Below are positions 3,933-11,430 of a DNA stretch of 12,316 nucleotides, piece after piece. The translations under genes were made by a program, and so were the position numbers. The stretch is from positions 1 through 12,316 of the forward strand of contig JACZKP010000038.1 of assembly GCA_014860005.1 (NCBI GenBank), written 5' to 3'. Positions within the stretch are counted from its first letter, which is position 1. Each line of letters begins with the position of its first letter. The notes under the pieces are model-generated. The model made no database searches. It had not been told where the DNA came from and worked only from the letters and a program-made list of their open reading frames with translations. The DNA is from Verrucomicrobiota bacterium (GTDB lineage: Bacteria > Verrucomicrobiota > Verrucomicrobiae > Limisphaerales > UBA11358).

Positions 3933-6815
3933 ATGATTTCCGTCGTTGAACCCCAGCCCGCCGGGGCGGACCTCGTCGCCCGGGTGGAAGAGATCTTTTC
4001 GCCGACGGGTATTCTGTCACGGGCGAAGAACTTCGAGTTCCGTCCGCAGCAGCAGGAAATGGCGGTGGCAGTGGCGAAGGCGCTGCAAAATCAGGAACAC
4101 CTCGCAGTTGAAGCGGGCACCGGCGTCGGCAAATCGCTCGCGTATCTGGTCCCGGCAATTCTGTTTGCAGTCGCGCACAAGAAGAAGGCCGTCGTCTCCA
4201 CGCACACGATCAACCTGCAGGAGCAACTGACGGAAAAAGATCTGCCGATGCTCGCGGGTGTCCTCGGCGCGCTCCCGGAGCCGGTAAAGTTCAACTTCAC
4301 CATGCTCAAAGGCCGCGCGAATTATCTCTGCACGCGCCGACTGCAAAAGGCCATGCAGCAAAGCGGCAACCTGTTCACCTCGTCCGAAGCGCAGGAATTG
4401 CAGCGCATCTACGAGTGGTCCCAGGAAACCAAGGACGGCAGCCTGTCAGACTTCGAGATCGAGCCGGACCCGAAAGTCTGGTCGCTGGTTTGTTCCGAGC
4501 GCGGACTGTGCTCGCCGAAGATTTGCGGTTTCCAATCAGACTTCAGCAAGGATCACAGCGTTTGCTTCTTTCAACGCGCGCGGAATCGGATTCTCTCCGC
4601 GGACGTGCTGGTGTTGAATCATACGCTGTTCTTCACGTTGCTGGGCGGCCTTCAGGAAGAGCAGGCGGGCGGCATCCTGTTCAAGAACGACTTCGTCATC
4701 TTCGACGAAGCGCACACGATGGAGAGCGTGGCGTCGCGGCACATTGGCCTGAGTGTTTCAAGCGGGCAGGTGCGTTACGCGCTGAATCGGCTGTGGAATC
4801 CGCGCACGGAAAAGGGACTGTTGGCGACGTTGCGCCAGGGCGCCGCCGTAAAACTGGTGGCGCAACTGCTGGAGGAATCGGACAAGTTCTTCGAGGCCGT
4901 TGAAGTTGCCTGCGACGAGTTGAGCCGGCAGCAAAGGGATGTGGAGGGCTACAGTTCGCGGGGACGCCCGACCGGGGCGAAGCAACGCGCCTGGTCCGAG
5001 TTGCGCATCCGCCGCGCCGAACTGGTGAAGGACAACCTCACGCTGCCAATCCAGCGCCTGCGCGAAGCAGTGAGCGAACTTGTCAAATTGAGCGAGGACA
5101 AGGACGTGGGGCAGGAGTTGATCGAGTGCAACCGCCGGCTCGGAGAACTGAAACTCGAAGTCGCAGAATTCCTGAGCCAGGCTGCGGAGGATCATGTTTA
5201 TTGGGTTGAGCGCACGGGCAAAGCGCAGCGAAGCTTGGCGCTCAACGCCGCGCCGATTGACGTGGCGGATTTCCTCCGCCGGCGATTGTTTGAGAGTGAC
5301 ACCAGCATCATCATGACCAGCGCCACGCTGGCGACCGTAGGACAGGCGTCGCGCCTGTCTCCATCTGGATCAGAGAAGTCAGAGACAGGCGCGACGCCTG
5401 TCCTACGGCCGAGGAAGCCCGCGTCTCCGACCATTCCTCCACTGCCGTTCACTCCGTTCGATCCCAACGCTCCGGTGGTGAAGGCCGGACGTCATCTGCC
5501 ACATTGGACACAGCCGGGTTGCACGTATTTCGTCACTTTCCGACTTGCGGACGCCATTCCAAAAGACAAGCTGCTTCAATGGGAGGCTGAACTGCGCGCC
5601 TGGTTGCTCAATCACCGCGAACCTCGAACGGCGGAACAGGACAAGGAATTCAATGAACTTTTCGCGGAGCGATTTCATCGCTGGCTCGACGAGGGTCTCG
5701 GGGAATGCTGGTTGAAGCAGCCTGAGCGTTCCGCAGCCGTCGAAGAGGCGTTGCGGTTCTTTGACGGCCAGCGTTACTGGCTCGGACATTATGTCGTGAT
5801 GCCAAATCATGTTCACGTTCTAGTCCGGCCCATTGGCGACCATTCACTTTCGGAAATCCTGCACTCCTGGAAATCTTTCACCGCAAAAATGATCAACGCT
5901 GCCATCGGCCGAACCGGAACGCTTTGGCAGGAAGAGTCGTTTGATAACATCGTGCGGGACGCAAAGGCGCTGGAAAAGTTCTCCGCGTACATCCAGGAAA
6001 ACCCCGGAAAGTCGGGACTCCAAGCCGGTCAATTTCGAGCAGGTTATGGCAGCAGCGTAGGACAGGCGTCGCACCTGTCTCCGTCTTCAAAAGGAGCATC
6101 CAAGAAGTTTGAGACAGGCGCGACGCCTGTCCTACGAAAAGACGCACTCGCCTACTTCGCCCGCCGCGTCGGTTGCGAAGCCGCCACCCAACTCCAGGTC
6201 GGCACGCCGTTCGATTACGAGCGGCAGATGAAATTGTTCGTCGTAAGCAAGATGCCCGACCCGCGCGAGCGCGGTTACGCCGACGCGCTGGAACATTGGA
6301 TCGGCCATTTCGTCCGGCAGACGCACGGCAAGGCGTTTGTGTTGTTCACGAACTACAAACTCATGCAGGAATTGGGTGAGCGCATGCAACCGTTTTACGA
6401 CCAGCTTGGCGTTGCGCTCTTTGTGCAGGGCACGGGCACGCCGCGCTCGACGATGCTGGAGAAGTTCAAGGACGACGTGGACTCGGTGCTGTTCGGCACG
6501 GACAGTTTCTGGCAGGGCGTGGATGTGCCGGGCGAGGCGTTGAGCAACGTTATCATCACGCGCCTGCCGTTTGCCGTGCCGGATCATCCGCTCATCGAGG
6601 CGCGGATTGAGGCCATCGAAGCGCGGGGCGGAAATTCCTTCAGCGAGTTTTCGCTGCCCGAAGCCATTCTGAAATTCCGCCAGGGTGTGGGGCGTTTGAT
6701 CCGCACCAGGACGGACGCCGGCGTTGTGGTGGTGTTGGACAACCGGATTCTCGCGAAGAAGTACGGGCAAAGCTTTATTGACGCACTGCCGCCGTGCCCG
6801 CTGGAAGTGGTGTGA
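3933..6815 (+). CDS. DinG/XPD-family ATP-dependent DNA helicase interrupted in frame by a RAYT transposase domain
   Basis: Predicted superfamily 2 iron-sulfur helicase that would unwind DNA or R-loop/D-loop structures using ATP. Visible in order: the Q-like region FEFRPQQQEMA (35-45), Walker A AGTGVGKS (61-68), STHTINLQEQL (89-99), candidate Fe-S cysteines C133 (in GRANYLC), C193, C198 and C211, with an extra C187, then Walker B DEAH (258-261) and motif III TSATLAT (462-468). Helicase domain 2 resumes at DALAYFARRVG (737-747), followed by LFTNYK (804-809), GTDSFWQGVDVPG (855-867) and motif VI QGVGRLIRTR (917-926). Between motif III and domain 2, residues 469-735 are foreign: REP-derived peptides flank a REP-associated Y1 transposase domain. 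Without them the protein would be about 694 residues, normal for DinG-like helicases. No stop or frameshift is seen, so a 960-residue fusion is predicted. Whether it folds or works is unknown; the insert sits at the boundary of the two RecA-like domains, which might tolerate it. The ATG follows the preceding stop by one base and lacks a clear ribosome binding site. Confidence 0.93.
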   Translation: MISVVEPQPAGADLVARVEEIFSPTGILSRAKNFEFRPQQQEMAVAVAKALQNQEHLAVEAGTGVGKSLAYLVPAILFAVAHKKKAVVSTHTINLQEQLTEKDLPMLAGVLGALPEPVKFNFTMLKGRANYLCTRRLQKAMQQSGNLFTSSEAQELQRIYEWSQETKDGSLSDFEIEPDPKVWSLVCSERGLCSPKICGFQSDFSKDHSVCFFQRARNRILSADVLVLNHTLFFTLLGGLQEEQAGGILFKNDFVIFDEAHTMESVASRHIGLSVSSGQVRYALNRLWNPRTEKGLLATLRQGAAVKLVAQLLEESDKFFEAVEVACDELSRQQRDVEGYSSRGRPTGAKQRAWSELRIRRAELVKDNLTLPIQRLREAVSELVKLSEDKDVGQELIECNRRLGELKLEVAEFLSQAAEDHVYWVERTGKAQRSLALNAAPIDVADFLRRRLFESDTSIIMTSATLATVGQASRLSPSGSEKSETGATPVLRPRKPASPTIPPLPFTPFDPNAPVVKAGRHLPHWTQPGCTYFVTFRLADAIPKDKLLQWEAELRAWLLNHREPRTAEQDKEFNELFAERFHRWLDEGLGECWLKQPERSAAVEEALRFFDGQRYWLGHYVVMPNHVHVLVRPIGDHSLSEILHSWKSFTAKMINAAIGRTGTLWQEESFDNIVRDAKALEKFSAYIQENPGKSGLQAGQFRAGYGSSVGQASHLSPSSKGASKKFETGATPVLRKDALAYFARRVGCEAATQLQVGTPFDYERQMKLFVVSKMPDPRERGYADALEHWIGHFVRQTHGKAFVLFTNYKLMQELGERMQPFYDQLGVALFVQGTGTPRSTMLEKFKDDVDSVLFGTDSFWQGVDVPGEALSNVIITRLPFAVPDHPLIEARIEAIEARGGNSFSEFSLPEAILKFRQGVGRLIRTRTDAGVVVVLDNRILAKKYGQSFIDALPPCPLEVV
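5337..5406. repeat. Left REP pair: perfect 24-base inverted repeat
   Basis: Arms at 5337-5360 and 5383-5406 are exact reverse complements, separated by 22 bases. Each arm begins at its outer end with GTAG (the lower-strand reading for the right arm) and contains its own hairpin, GACAGGCG-TCG-CGCCTGTC, an 8-bp stem with a 3-base loop. This is the REP/BIME layout associated with RAYT transposases. Read in the helicase frame it encodes VGQASRLS on the left arm and ETGATPVLR on the right arm. The transcript could form either two small hairpins or one 24-bp stem. Confidence 0.93.
5433..6056 (+). other. RAYT (REP-associated tyrosine transposase, Y1_Tnp) domain within the helicase frame
   Basis: Helicase residues 501-708 match the RAYT plan. 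The N-terminal signature FDPNAP...RHLPHWTQPG (509-529) is followed by CTYFVTFRLAD (530-540). The metal-binding HUH motif is H626-V-H628 in VVMPNHVHVLV (621-631), then SLSEILHSWKSFTA (638-651), WQEESFDNIVRD (665-676), and the candidate nucleophile Y686 in AYIQENPGKSGL (685-696). All the residues I expect for an active single-strand DNA transposase are present. It has no ATG of its own; in-frame GTG codons at 5475 and 5478 precede the conserved core. It has no stop codon either: reading continues through the right REP pair into helicase domain 2. Any internal start would therefore give a transposase-helicase-domain-2 fusion. The RAYT assignment rests on motif order and flanking REPs and is strong; activity is untested. 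Confidence 0.9.
6057..6135. repeat. Right REP pair: near-perfect 24-base inverted repeat
   Basis: Arms at 6057-6080 and 6112-6135 enclose a 31-base spacer. The right arm is identical to the right arm of the left pair. The left arm differs from its counterpart by a single G-to-A change (GCACCTGTCT for GCGCCTGTCT), which makes one C-A mismatch in its 8-bp hairpin and changes the encoded peptide from VGQASRLS to VGQASHLS. GTAG feet are kept on both arms. The spacer differs in sequence and length from that of the left pair, so the two are related copies rather than one recent duplication of the whole pair. Confidence 0.92.
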
Positions 6816-6984
6816 TCTGGCGGCCAGTCGTGCCGGCAGATAGCCTGTCAAAAAGAAGCTGCCGCCCACAGTTGAGCCTGACACTGGTGCGAATAGTCAC
6901 GCTCGTGAAACCTGAAGGATGCCGAGTTTCATGCGCTATCCGCGCATATTTCGATCGTCGTGCGCTGAATCGCCGCAGGTTGAA

Positions 6985-7027
6985 GCGGGCTGAAGCCCGC
7001 GCGCCGGAGACCGGCATTTACGCCGGT
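6985..7027. repeat. Hairpin cluster between convergent genes (possible repeat or terminator)
   Basis: Three compact inverted repeats lie close together: GCGGGC-TGAA-GCCCGC (6985-7000), GCCGG-AGA-CCGGC (7003-7015), and the overlapping alternative ACCGGC-ATTTAC-GCCGGT (7010-7027). They sit between the end of the helicase gene (6815) and the end of the minus-strand lipoprotein gene (7082), where a bidirectional terminator would be useful. There is no T run on either strand, so a simple intrinsic terminator is not supported. The GGGCTGAAGCCC core resembles dispersed repeats in this phylum. The remainder of 6816-7081 shows no gene I can support. Confidence 0.5.
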
Positions 7028-7081
7028 TCGACCCGCAATCATTCAGGAGATGGCGAAGAATTCATACGCGGCCATATAGGC

Positions 7082-9844
7082 TCAATCATCATCTTCCTCG
7101 ACTTTTGTCACCGCCCATTCGGGATAGGGAACTTGCGAGCCTTTCATCGCGTGCCAGAGGATGCGGTTGTACAGGTCTTCGGGACAGGCATCAATCTTGT
7201 GCAACGGCAGACGCGCCGAGGCGTAGGCGTTCTTTCGGAGCAACGGATCGTGAATTGCCTTGGGGTCGGGATTCAGTTCGTCCAGCGGGACGTTGTTCGG
7301 CACCGCCCTGAAAGGCGTGAAGTCGGGCGTTGCGGTGAAACAATCCGTCATCGGGGTCGCGGTCGCGTCGAACTGGTTCATCGGCGGCAGGCCGAGCATG
7401 AGTTCCATCGTGCGCAACAAACTGGTTTGATTGTATTGCGTGTTCACCACCGCGCCGCGTTTCGTGTAGGGGCTGATGACGTAAGCGGTCGTGCGATAAC
7501 CACTGACGTGATCCCAGCCGGCTTGAGGGTCGTCCTCGATGGCGAAGATGCACATGTCCTTCCAGAAGGGACTCTTGCTTAATGCCTCGACGACTTGCCC
7601 AAACGCGAGATCGTTGTCCGCCACATGCGCCGCGGGTGTGGGCGAGCCGGCCTTCGTGCCGCTGGCGTGGTCGTTGGGCAGGCAGATGACGATGAAGTTC
7701 GGCAGACTGCCGGCCTTTTCGTATTCACGCAGTTCCTTGATGAACTCGCGTGCGCGGAACACGTCCGGGATGTCCATGTCCCAACCGACTGTGTTGGTGC
7801 AAAGATACGGGCGGATGGATTCGATCATGGGCCGGCTCCAGATGGTGATTTCGCCCGCACCGGTTGTGAAGTCCTTCCAATGATCGGCAAACTTGATCGG
7901 GCCTTTGCGGTTGGGATCGGTCCAGCGTTTTTCCGTGCCGGCGAACTCGCCGTAAATGCGCAGGGTCTTGCCGTGCGCGAGCACGTTGTCCCAGATAAAC
8001 CCGGCGGGCGAATAGGCCAGCGCGTCAACGTCGTCATCCTCCATGCCGTCGGGATAACTGCGCGGAAAGCCGGCGAAAGATTTTTCCATGTAATCGGTGG
8101 TGATGCCGGTGTCCGACCATTGATGTCCGTCCGCGCTGAGAATGCCGGAGCAATAGGTGTTATCCAGCAGCACGAACTCGCGCACCATTTTGTGCTGATT
8201 GGGGGTGACGTTCTCGCCAAAGAGGCAAAGCGAGGGGTCGCCCTTGCCTTCGGGGATGTCCCCCAACACCTGATCGTAGGTGCGGTTTTCCTTGATGATA
8301 TAGACAATGTGCTTGAACACGCTCGGCTCGCCGACGCGTTCGGGCACAGGACGCGGCGGTTGATTGGGTCGCGGCGGCAGTTTGGCTTCCTGCAACAAGC
8401 CGTAACGCATGTTCTCCAGGGAAACCTGCGTCATGCCCGCCAGCTCGCGTTTGGCCGGCACGTTTACCAGCGACAGCGTGCCGAAATAATTATGCGAGTT
8501 GAACTCGACCTTGTCTCCGGGCTTGAGGCGTCTGGTGGAGCCAATGCCTTTGATGTTGGCGACACATAGCGTGACGCGTGATTCGTGATGCGTGACGGTG
8601 ATCGCACCCGGAAACCAGCCGACAGGAATCAGCCCGCGCGGTTTGGATTTGCCCGGTTTGAAATCCACGACGGCGACAGCGTTCTGCGAACCGTTGCAGA
8701 CGAAAAGTTTTTTGCCGGACGGGTCGAACGCCAGCGCGTTGGGCTGCGCGCCAAACAAATCCGCCGGACTTTGGCGCATCCAGATCGTTTCCATGATCAT
8801 GTCGGTGTGTGTGTCCAGCACGCTGAGCGTGTCGCTGCCGGCATTGGCAACGACGAGCCAATGGCCATTGGGCGAAAGCGCCATGGCGGAAGCGTGAAGG
8901 CCGGTGAGAATTTCCTGCGCTTGGTGGGGCGAGGCTACTGACGAGCCTTTGGCCGCCCGGCTCGCAGGGACGTTCGCCGCACCCGGCATCAACTCAATCA
9001 CCGACAGCGAACCTTCGCTGGCGATGTGTCGCACGGGATCCACGCGCACGAATGTCCCGCGTCCCGCCGGGCCGGTGATGCTCTGCGCGTCGGGCCGTCG
9101 TCCGCCCCAGTTGCTCACGTAGGCTTTGTTGCGCACGAGCACCACATCGTACGGCGCCACGCCCACGTCCCAAGTTCTCAGCACCGCGCCCGAGGTCGCG
9201 TCTAGTTCGAGCAGGCGGTTCGAGAGGTTGCCGCACACGTAAAGGCGCTTGCCATCGGGCGACACCGCGATGCCCGACGGGATTTCTGCCTTGCGTTTCG
9301 GCGCGTCGGCTGGAGGCAGCGGCAAGGTTAAAAGGCCGACCACGTTCGTAGCGTGTTCGACGCCAAACACCTTGATGCTGCCGTTGACGTTGGCCAGATA
9401 AATCTGTTTTCCGTCCGGCGAAAACACCAACCCCGTGTAACTGACCTGACCTTCCTTGTCCGGTTCGAGAATGTGCGTGGAAACCGCGTCGGGCGCGGGA
9501 TCCTGGTCCTTTTCGGATGGTAATAGCACGCGCTGGCGAATGGTGCCCGTGACGGGATCAACGACCACCAATTCCTTCGTCTTGCCGGCAGTCACGAGCA
9601 TTCTGCCGTCGGGACTCAACGCGAGGGCCTGGGGTCGCAGGCCGGGCAGTTCCACCTGGACACCGGCGGGGGTGAGGATTTGGTTGGCCGGTGTGTACCA
9701 GCGGTTGGTGTCGAGTTGGCCAACTGTTGCGGTGGTGGAGAATTCACCGCGCGGTTTGTCCGCCGAGCGACAACCCAGCAGCGTGATGAGCGTGAGTGAA
9801 ACCCAAAGCGAAGCTCGGGCCGAGGAATTCCAAGAAGTGCCCAT
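7082..9844 (-). CDS. Lipoprotein: YncE/YVTN beta-propeller fused to a phosphoesterase domain
   Basis: A 920-residue exported protein. The N terminus has a lipoprotein signal: hydrophobic LWVSLTLITLLGC with lipobox LLGC and lipidated Cys C25. Residues about 60-470 hold propeller repeats of the YVTN type: LALSPDGRMLVTA (74-86), VFSPDGKQIYLAN (140-152), AVSPDGKRLYVCG (193-205), ALSPNGHWLVVAN (322-334) and AFDPSGKKLFVCN (372-384). From about 510 the phosphoesterase (PF04185-like, alkaline phosphatase superfamily) domain begins with KHIVYIIKENRTYDQVLGD (511-529), whose ENRTYD is the family's start signature. It continues with SADGHQWSD (570-578), LPNDHASGT (722-730), and EDDPQAGWDHVSGY (770-783) with likely metal ligands. 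This bifunctional layout is a known annotated family without a defined substrate; phosphodiester or phospholipid-like substrates are possible. It lies 53 bases downstream of the enolase-superfamily gene on the same strand, so co-transcription is plausible. The ATG at 9842-9844 is supported by the signal peptide. Confidence 0.9.
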   Translation of the reverse strand: MGTSWNSSARASLWVSLTLITLLGCRSADKPRGEFSTTATVGQLDTNRWYTPANQILTPAGVQVELPGLRPQALALSPDGRMLVTAGKTKELVVVDPVTGTIRQRVLLPSEKDQDPAPDAVSTHILEPDKEGQVSYTGLVFSPDGKQIYLANVNGSIKVFGVEHATNVVGLLTLPLPPADAPKRKAEIPSGIAVSPDGKRLYVCGNLSNRLLELDATSGAVLRTWDVGVAPYDVVLVRNKAYVSNWGGRRPDAQSITGPAGRGTFVRVDPVRHIASEGSLSVIELMPGAANVPASRAAKGSSVASPHQAQEILTGLHASAMALSPNGHWLVVANAGSDTLSVLDTHTDMIMETIWMRQSPADLFGAQPNALAFDPSGKKLFVCNGSQNAVAVVDFKPGKSKPRGLIPVGWFPGAITVTHHESRVTLCVANIKGIGSTRRLKPGDKVEFNSHNYFGTLSLVNVPAKRELAGMTQVSLENMRYGLLQEAKLPPRPNQPPRPVPERVGEPSVFKHIVYIIKENRTYDQVLGDIPEGKGDPSLCLFGENVTPNQHKMVREFVLLDNTYCSGILSADGHQWSDTGITTDYMEKSFAGFPRSYPDGMEDDDVDALAYSPAGFIWDNVLAHGKTLRIYGEFAGTEKRWTDPNRKGPIKFADHWKDFTTGAGEITIWSRPMIESIRPYLCTNTVGWDMDIPDVFRAREFIKELREYEKAGSLPNFIVICLPNDHASGTKAGSPTPAAHVADNDLAFGQVVEALSKSPFWKDMCIFAIEDDPQAGWDHVSGYRTTAYVISPYTKRGAVVNTQYNQTSLLRTMELMLGLPPMNQFDATATPMTDCFTATPDFTPFRAVPNNVPLDELNPDPKAIHDPLLRKNAYASARLPLHKIDACPEDLYNRILWHAMKGSQVPYPEWAVTKVEEDDD

Positions 9845-9897
9845 GGCCGCAGAATGTCACTGGACACTTGGGCTGGCAACCCCGCTTTTGATCAGTT

Positions 9898-11334
9898 TCA
9901 GGCCGGCAACGGCTGCGGCGTAAAACGCGAGGGATCGAGCAGCGGCTCTAGGCCAAATGGCGCGGCGTTTATGGAAGCGAGGTTCAGTCTGCCTTCGTTG
10001 ATTTGCAGGCAGGCGAAACCTTGCGCGTGGCGCGTGTAAAGGTCACTGTGCGCCGACAGCACGTGGGCCTGCCAGTCGTCCGGCCAGAGGCTTAAGCCGC
10101 GAAAGTAGTGATGGCCGTTGCGCTCGACGTGCTTGATGCCGAGCAAAGCCATCAGCGCCAAGTCTTGCAGTAGCGCCACGGGGCCGAGATTGCACAAGTC
10201 TTCTCCGGTCAGAACCACGCGCTGACCAGAGCGTCGGACATTCTCCAACAGGCCCGCATTGGCAATGCCCTTCACAATGCCTTTGCAGTTCTTGTGACTC
10301 GTTCCGGCGTAGCCTAACGAAAGCGCGCGTGGCAAATCGCCGAGTTCACCATCGGACTCATCAATGATCAACGGCGGACGATCCGGCCAGGCGCGCAAGG
10401 CGGTCCCGGCCTCGTCGCTCAAGGCGTGGTCACGATGAACCGGTTGCTCGACGACGATGATCCGTTGCCACAAACCACGCAGAGTGGCATCGGCTGACGC
10501 CTGCTCCCAGAACTCACGGAACGCGGCGAAGTTCTTGAAATTCTCATTACCATCAAGCGTGACGAAGAATTGTCCGCCAGTTTCGCGTTCCAACAGGCCG
10601 CTCAAGGCGCGCAGCCGAGCGAAGTCGCGCTCCGCATCGGCGAATAGTTTGACTTTGAAATAACTCAAGCCGTAGGCGCGAATGGAGCTTTCCAAATCCT
10701 GCGGCAAACCGTCATCCACCCGCTCGTCGGCGGGAATGTCCGCGGGCGACAGCGCATCGCCAAGGCCGATCGTGTGACGCACGAAGCAGGATTCCAGCGG
10801 AGCGGCAGGCAGCAGTTCGCTCGGCTGCGCGTCGCCGAGTTCGGGGTAAACCTCGCCCAACCGCAGTCCGAGCCGGTTGGCCGTGATCATTCGGTGAAGC
10901 GGTTGGCCGGCAATCCGGCACAGGCCATCCAGCACCGCGCGCTCGACCAGGGCCACACCAAGATTGGCCAGCAACGGCGCGAGCTTGCGGGATTTCGCCC
11001 AAGCAATTTGCTGGCGGTACAACTCGCGCCAGAAGTCAAAGAACGAAATGGGCGTCTGCCCGATTTGCTCCGCGAGCCGGGCTGCGTGGCCGATGACGTC
11101 GAGCATCTCGGGCAAGTCTTGCTCGAAAGTGGTCGTTGGATTCTTGGTGAACCATTTGGGCGGCAACCCTTCGCTGGTGAGGTCGAAGGATGATTGGTTG
11201 CCGATCGTGACGCGCGTGCGGACGAACAGGTGCGGCACTTCCGTCATGCTCGCGATGCCGTAGCGAAACGGAAATCGCGTCCGCGTGTGCTGAACGAAAA
11301 ACTCGAAAGGTGAGAGGGTGAAGTGGTTGGTCAT
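9898..11334 (-). CDS. Enolase-superfamily enzyme, mandelate racemase/muconate-lactonizing type
   Basis: A 478-residue cytoplasmic enzyme, longer than the usual 350-400. The C-terminal barrel shows the superfamily residues in the expected order: general-base K227-x-K229 in YFKVKLF, metal ligands D261 (with N263) in LDGNENF, E296 in VVEQPV and D325 in IIDESD, then a second catalytic-side lysine K348 in TSHKNCKG. A Lys-x-Lys on strand 2 and a Lys on strand 6 point to the muconate-lactonizing subgroup (cycloisomerases, o-succinylbenzoate synthase, dipeptide epimerases) rather than to true mandelate racemase, which uses a His-Asp pair. Such enzymes abstract a proton next to a carboxylate using Mg2+. 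The substrate cannot be told from sequence, and no menaquinone or aromatic-degradation genes are nearby. The extra length comes from the N-terminal region (about 50-110) and inserts around 170-215. It lies directly upstream of the propeller-phosphoesterase gene in the same direction. Confidence 0.85.
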   Translation of the reverse strand: MTNHFTLSPFEFFVQHTRTRFPFRYGIASMTEVPHLFVRTRVTIGNQSSFDLTSEGLPPKWFTKNPTTTFEQDLPEMLDVIGHAARLAEQIGQTPISFFDFWRELYRQQIAWAKSRKLAPLLANLGVALVERAVLDGLCRIAGQPLHRMITANRLGLRLGEVYPELGDAQPSELLPAAPLESCFVRHTIGLGDALSPADIPADERVDDGLPQDLESSIRAYGLSYFKVKLFADAERDFARLRALSGLLERETGGQFFVTLDGNENFKNFAAFREFWEQASADATLRGLWQRIIVVEQPVHRDHALSDEAGTALRAWPDRPPLIIDESDGELGDLPRALSLGYAGTSHKNCKGIVKGIANAGLLENVRRSGQRVVLTGEDLCNLGPVALLQDLALMALLGIKHVERNGHHYFRGLSLWPDDWQAHVLSAHSDLYTRHAQGFACLQINEGRLNLASINAAPFGLEPLLDPSRFTPQPLPA

Positions 11335-11430
11335 CGGGTGTGTTTGTTACGTCAGCCGGGAGTTTGTCTGCCGCCGGTGAGTAGCGCGCGTTTGCCAATC
11401 AAGCTTCCTCTAATGTTGGAACGCAGTTTG

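Larger units (their letters stand above)
5337..6135 (+). mobile_element. REP/RAYT element (REPtron-like) inserted in the helicase gene
   Basis: A compact unit of about 799 bases: an inverted pair of REP palindromes on each side (5337-5406 and 6057-6135) and a RAYT (TnpA-REP, IS200/IS605-like Y1 transposase) reading frame between them on the plus strand. RAYT proteins are known to recognise GTAG-footed REP hairpins, and these REPs carry GTAG at the outer foot of each arm. The helicase protein is continuous on both sides once the unit is removed: motif III TSATLAT ends at 5336 and domain 2 begins within a few bases of 6136. No target duplication longer than one base is evident, as expected for Y1 transposases. 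Removing exactly 799 bases would put the helicase out of frame, whereas removing 798 (5338-6135 or 5337-6134) restores it as LAT-GK-DALAYF or LAT-RK-DALAYF, so one edge may be a base inside the visible repeat. Confidence 0.88.

Noticed and set aside
5337..6135. Reading the paired repeats as a CRISPR array or as an intein
   Set aside because: Only two inverted pairs exist with unequal spacers and no cas genes. The inserted protein has HUH transposase motifs and lacks intein splicing residues at its edges.
3933..6815. Calling the helicase a pseudogene
   Set aside because: The insert preserves the frame, no stop occurs, and all helicase motifs are present; loss of function cannot be concluded from sequence.
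6132..6884. Minus-strand 250-codon frame opposite the helicase C-terminal part
   Set aside because: Antisense to conserved helicase motifs, with an Arg/His-rich composition.
7595..8569. Plus-strand 324-codon frame opposite the phosphoesterase domain
   Set aside because: Antisense to the conserved ENRTYD and DHASGT motifs; no coherent domain of its own.
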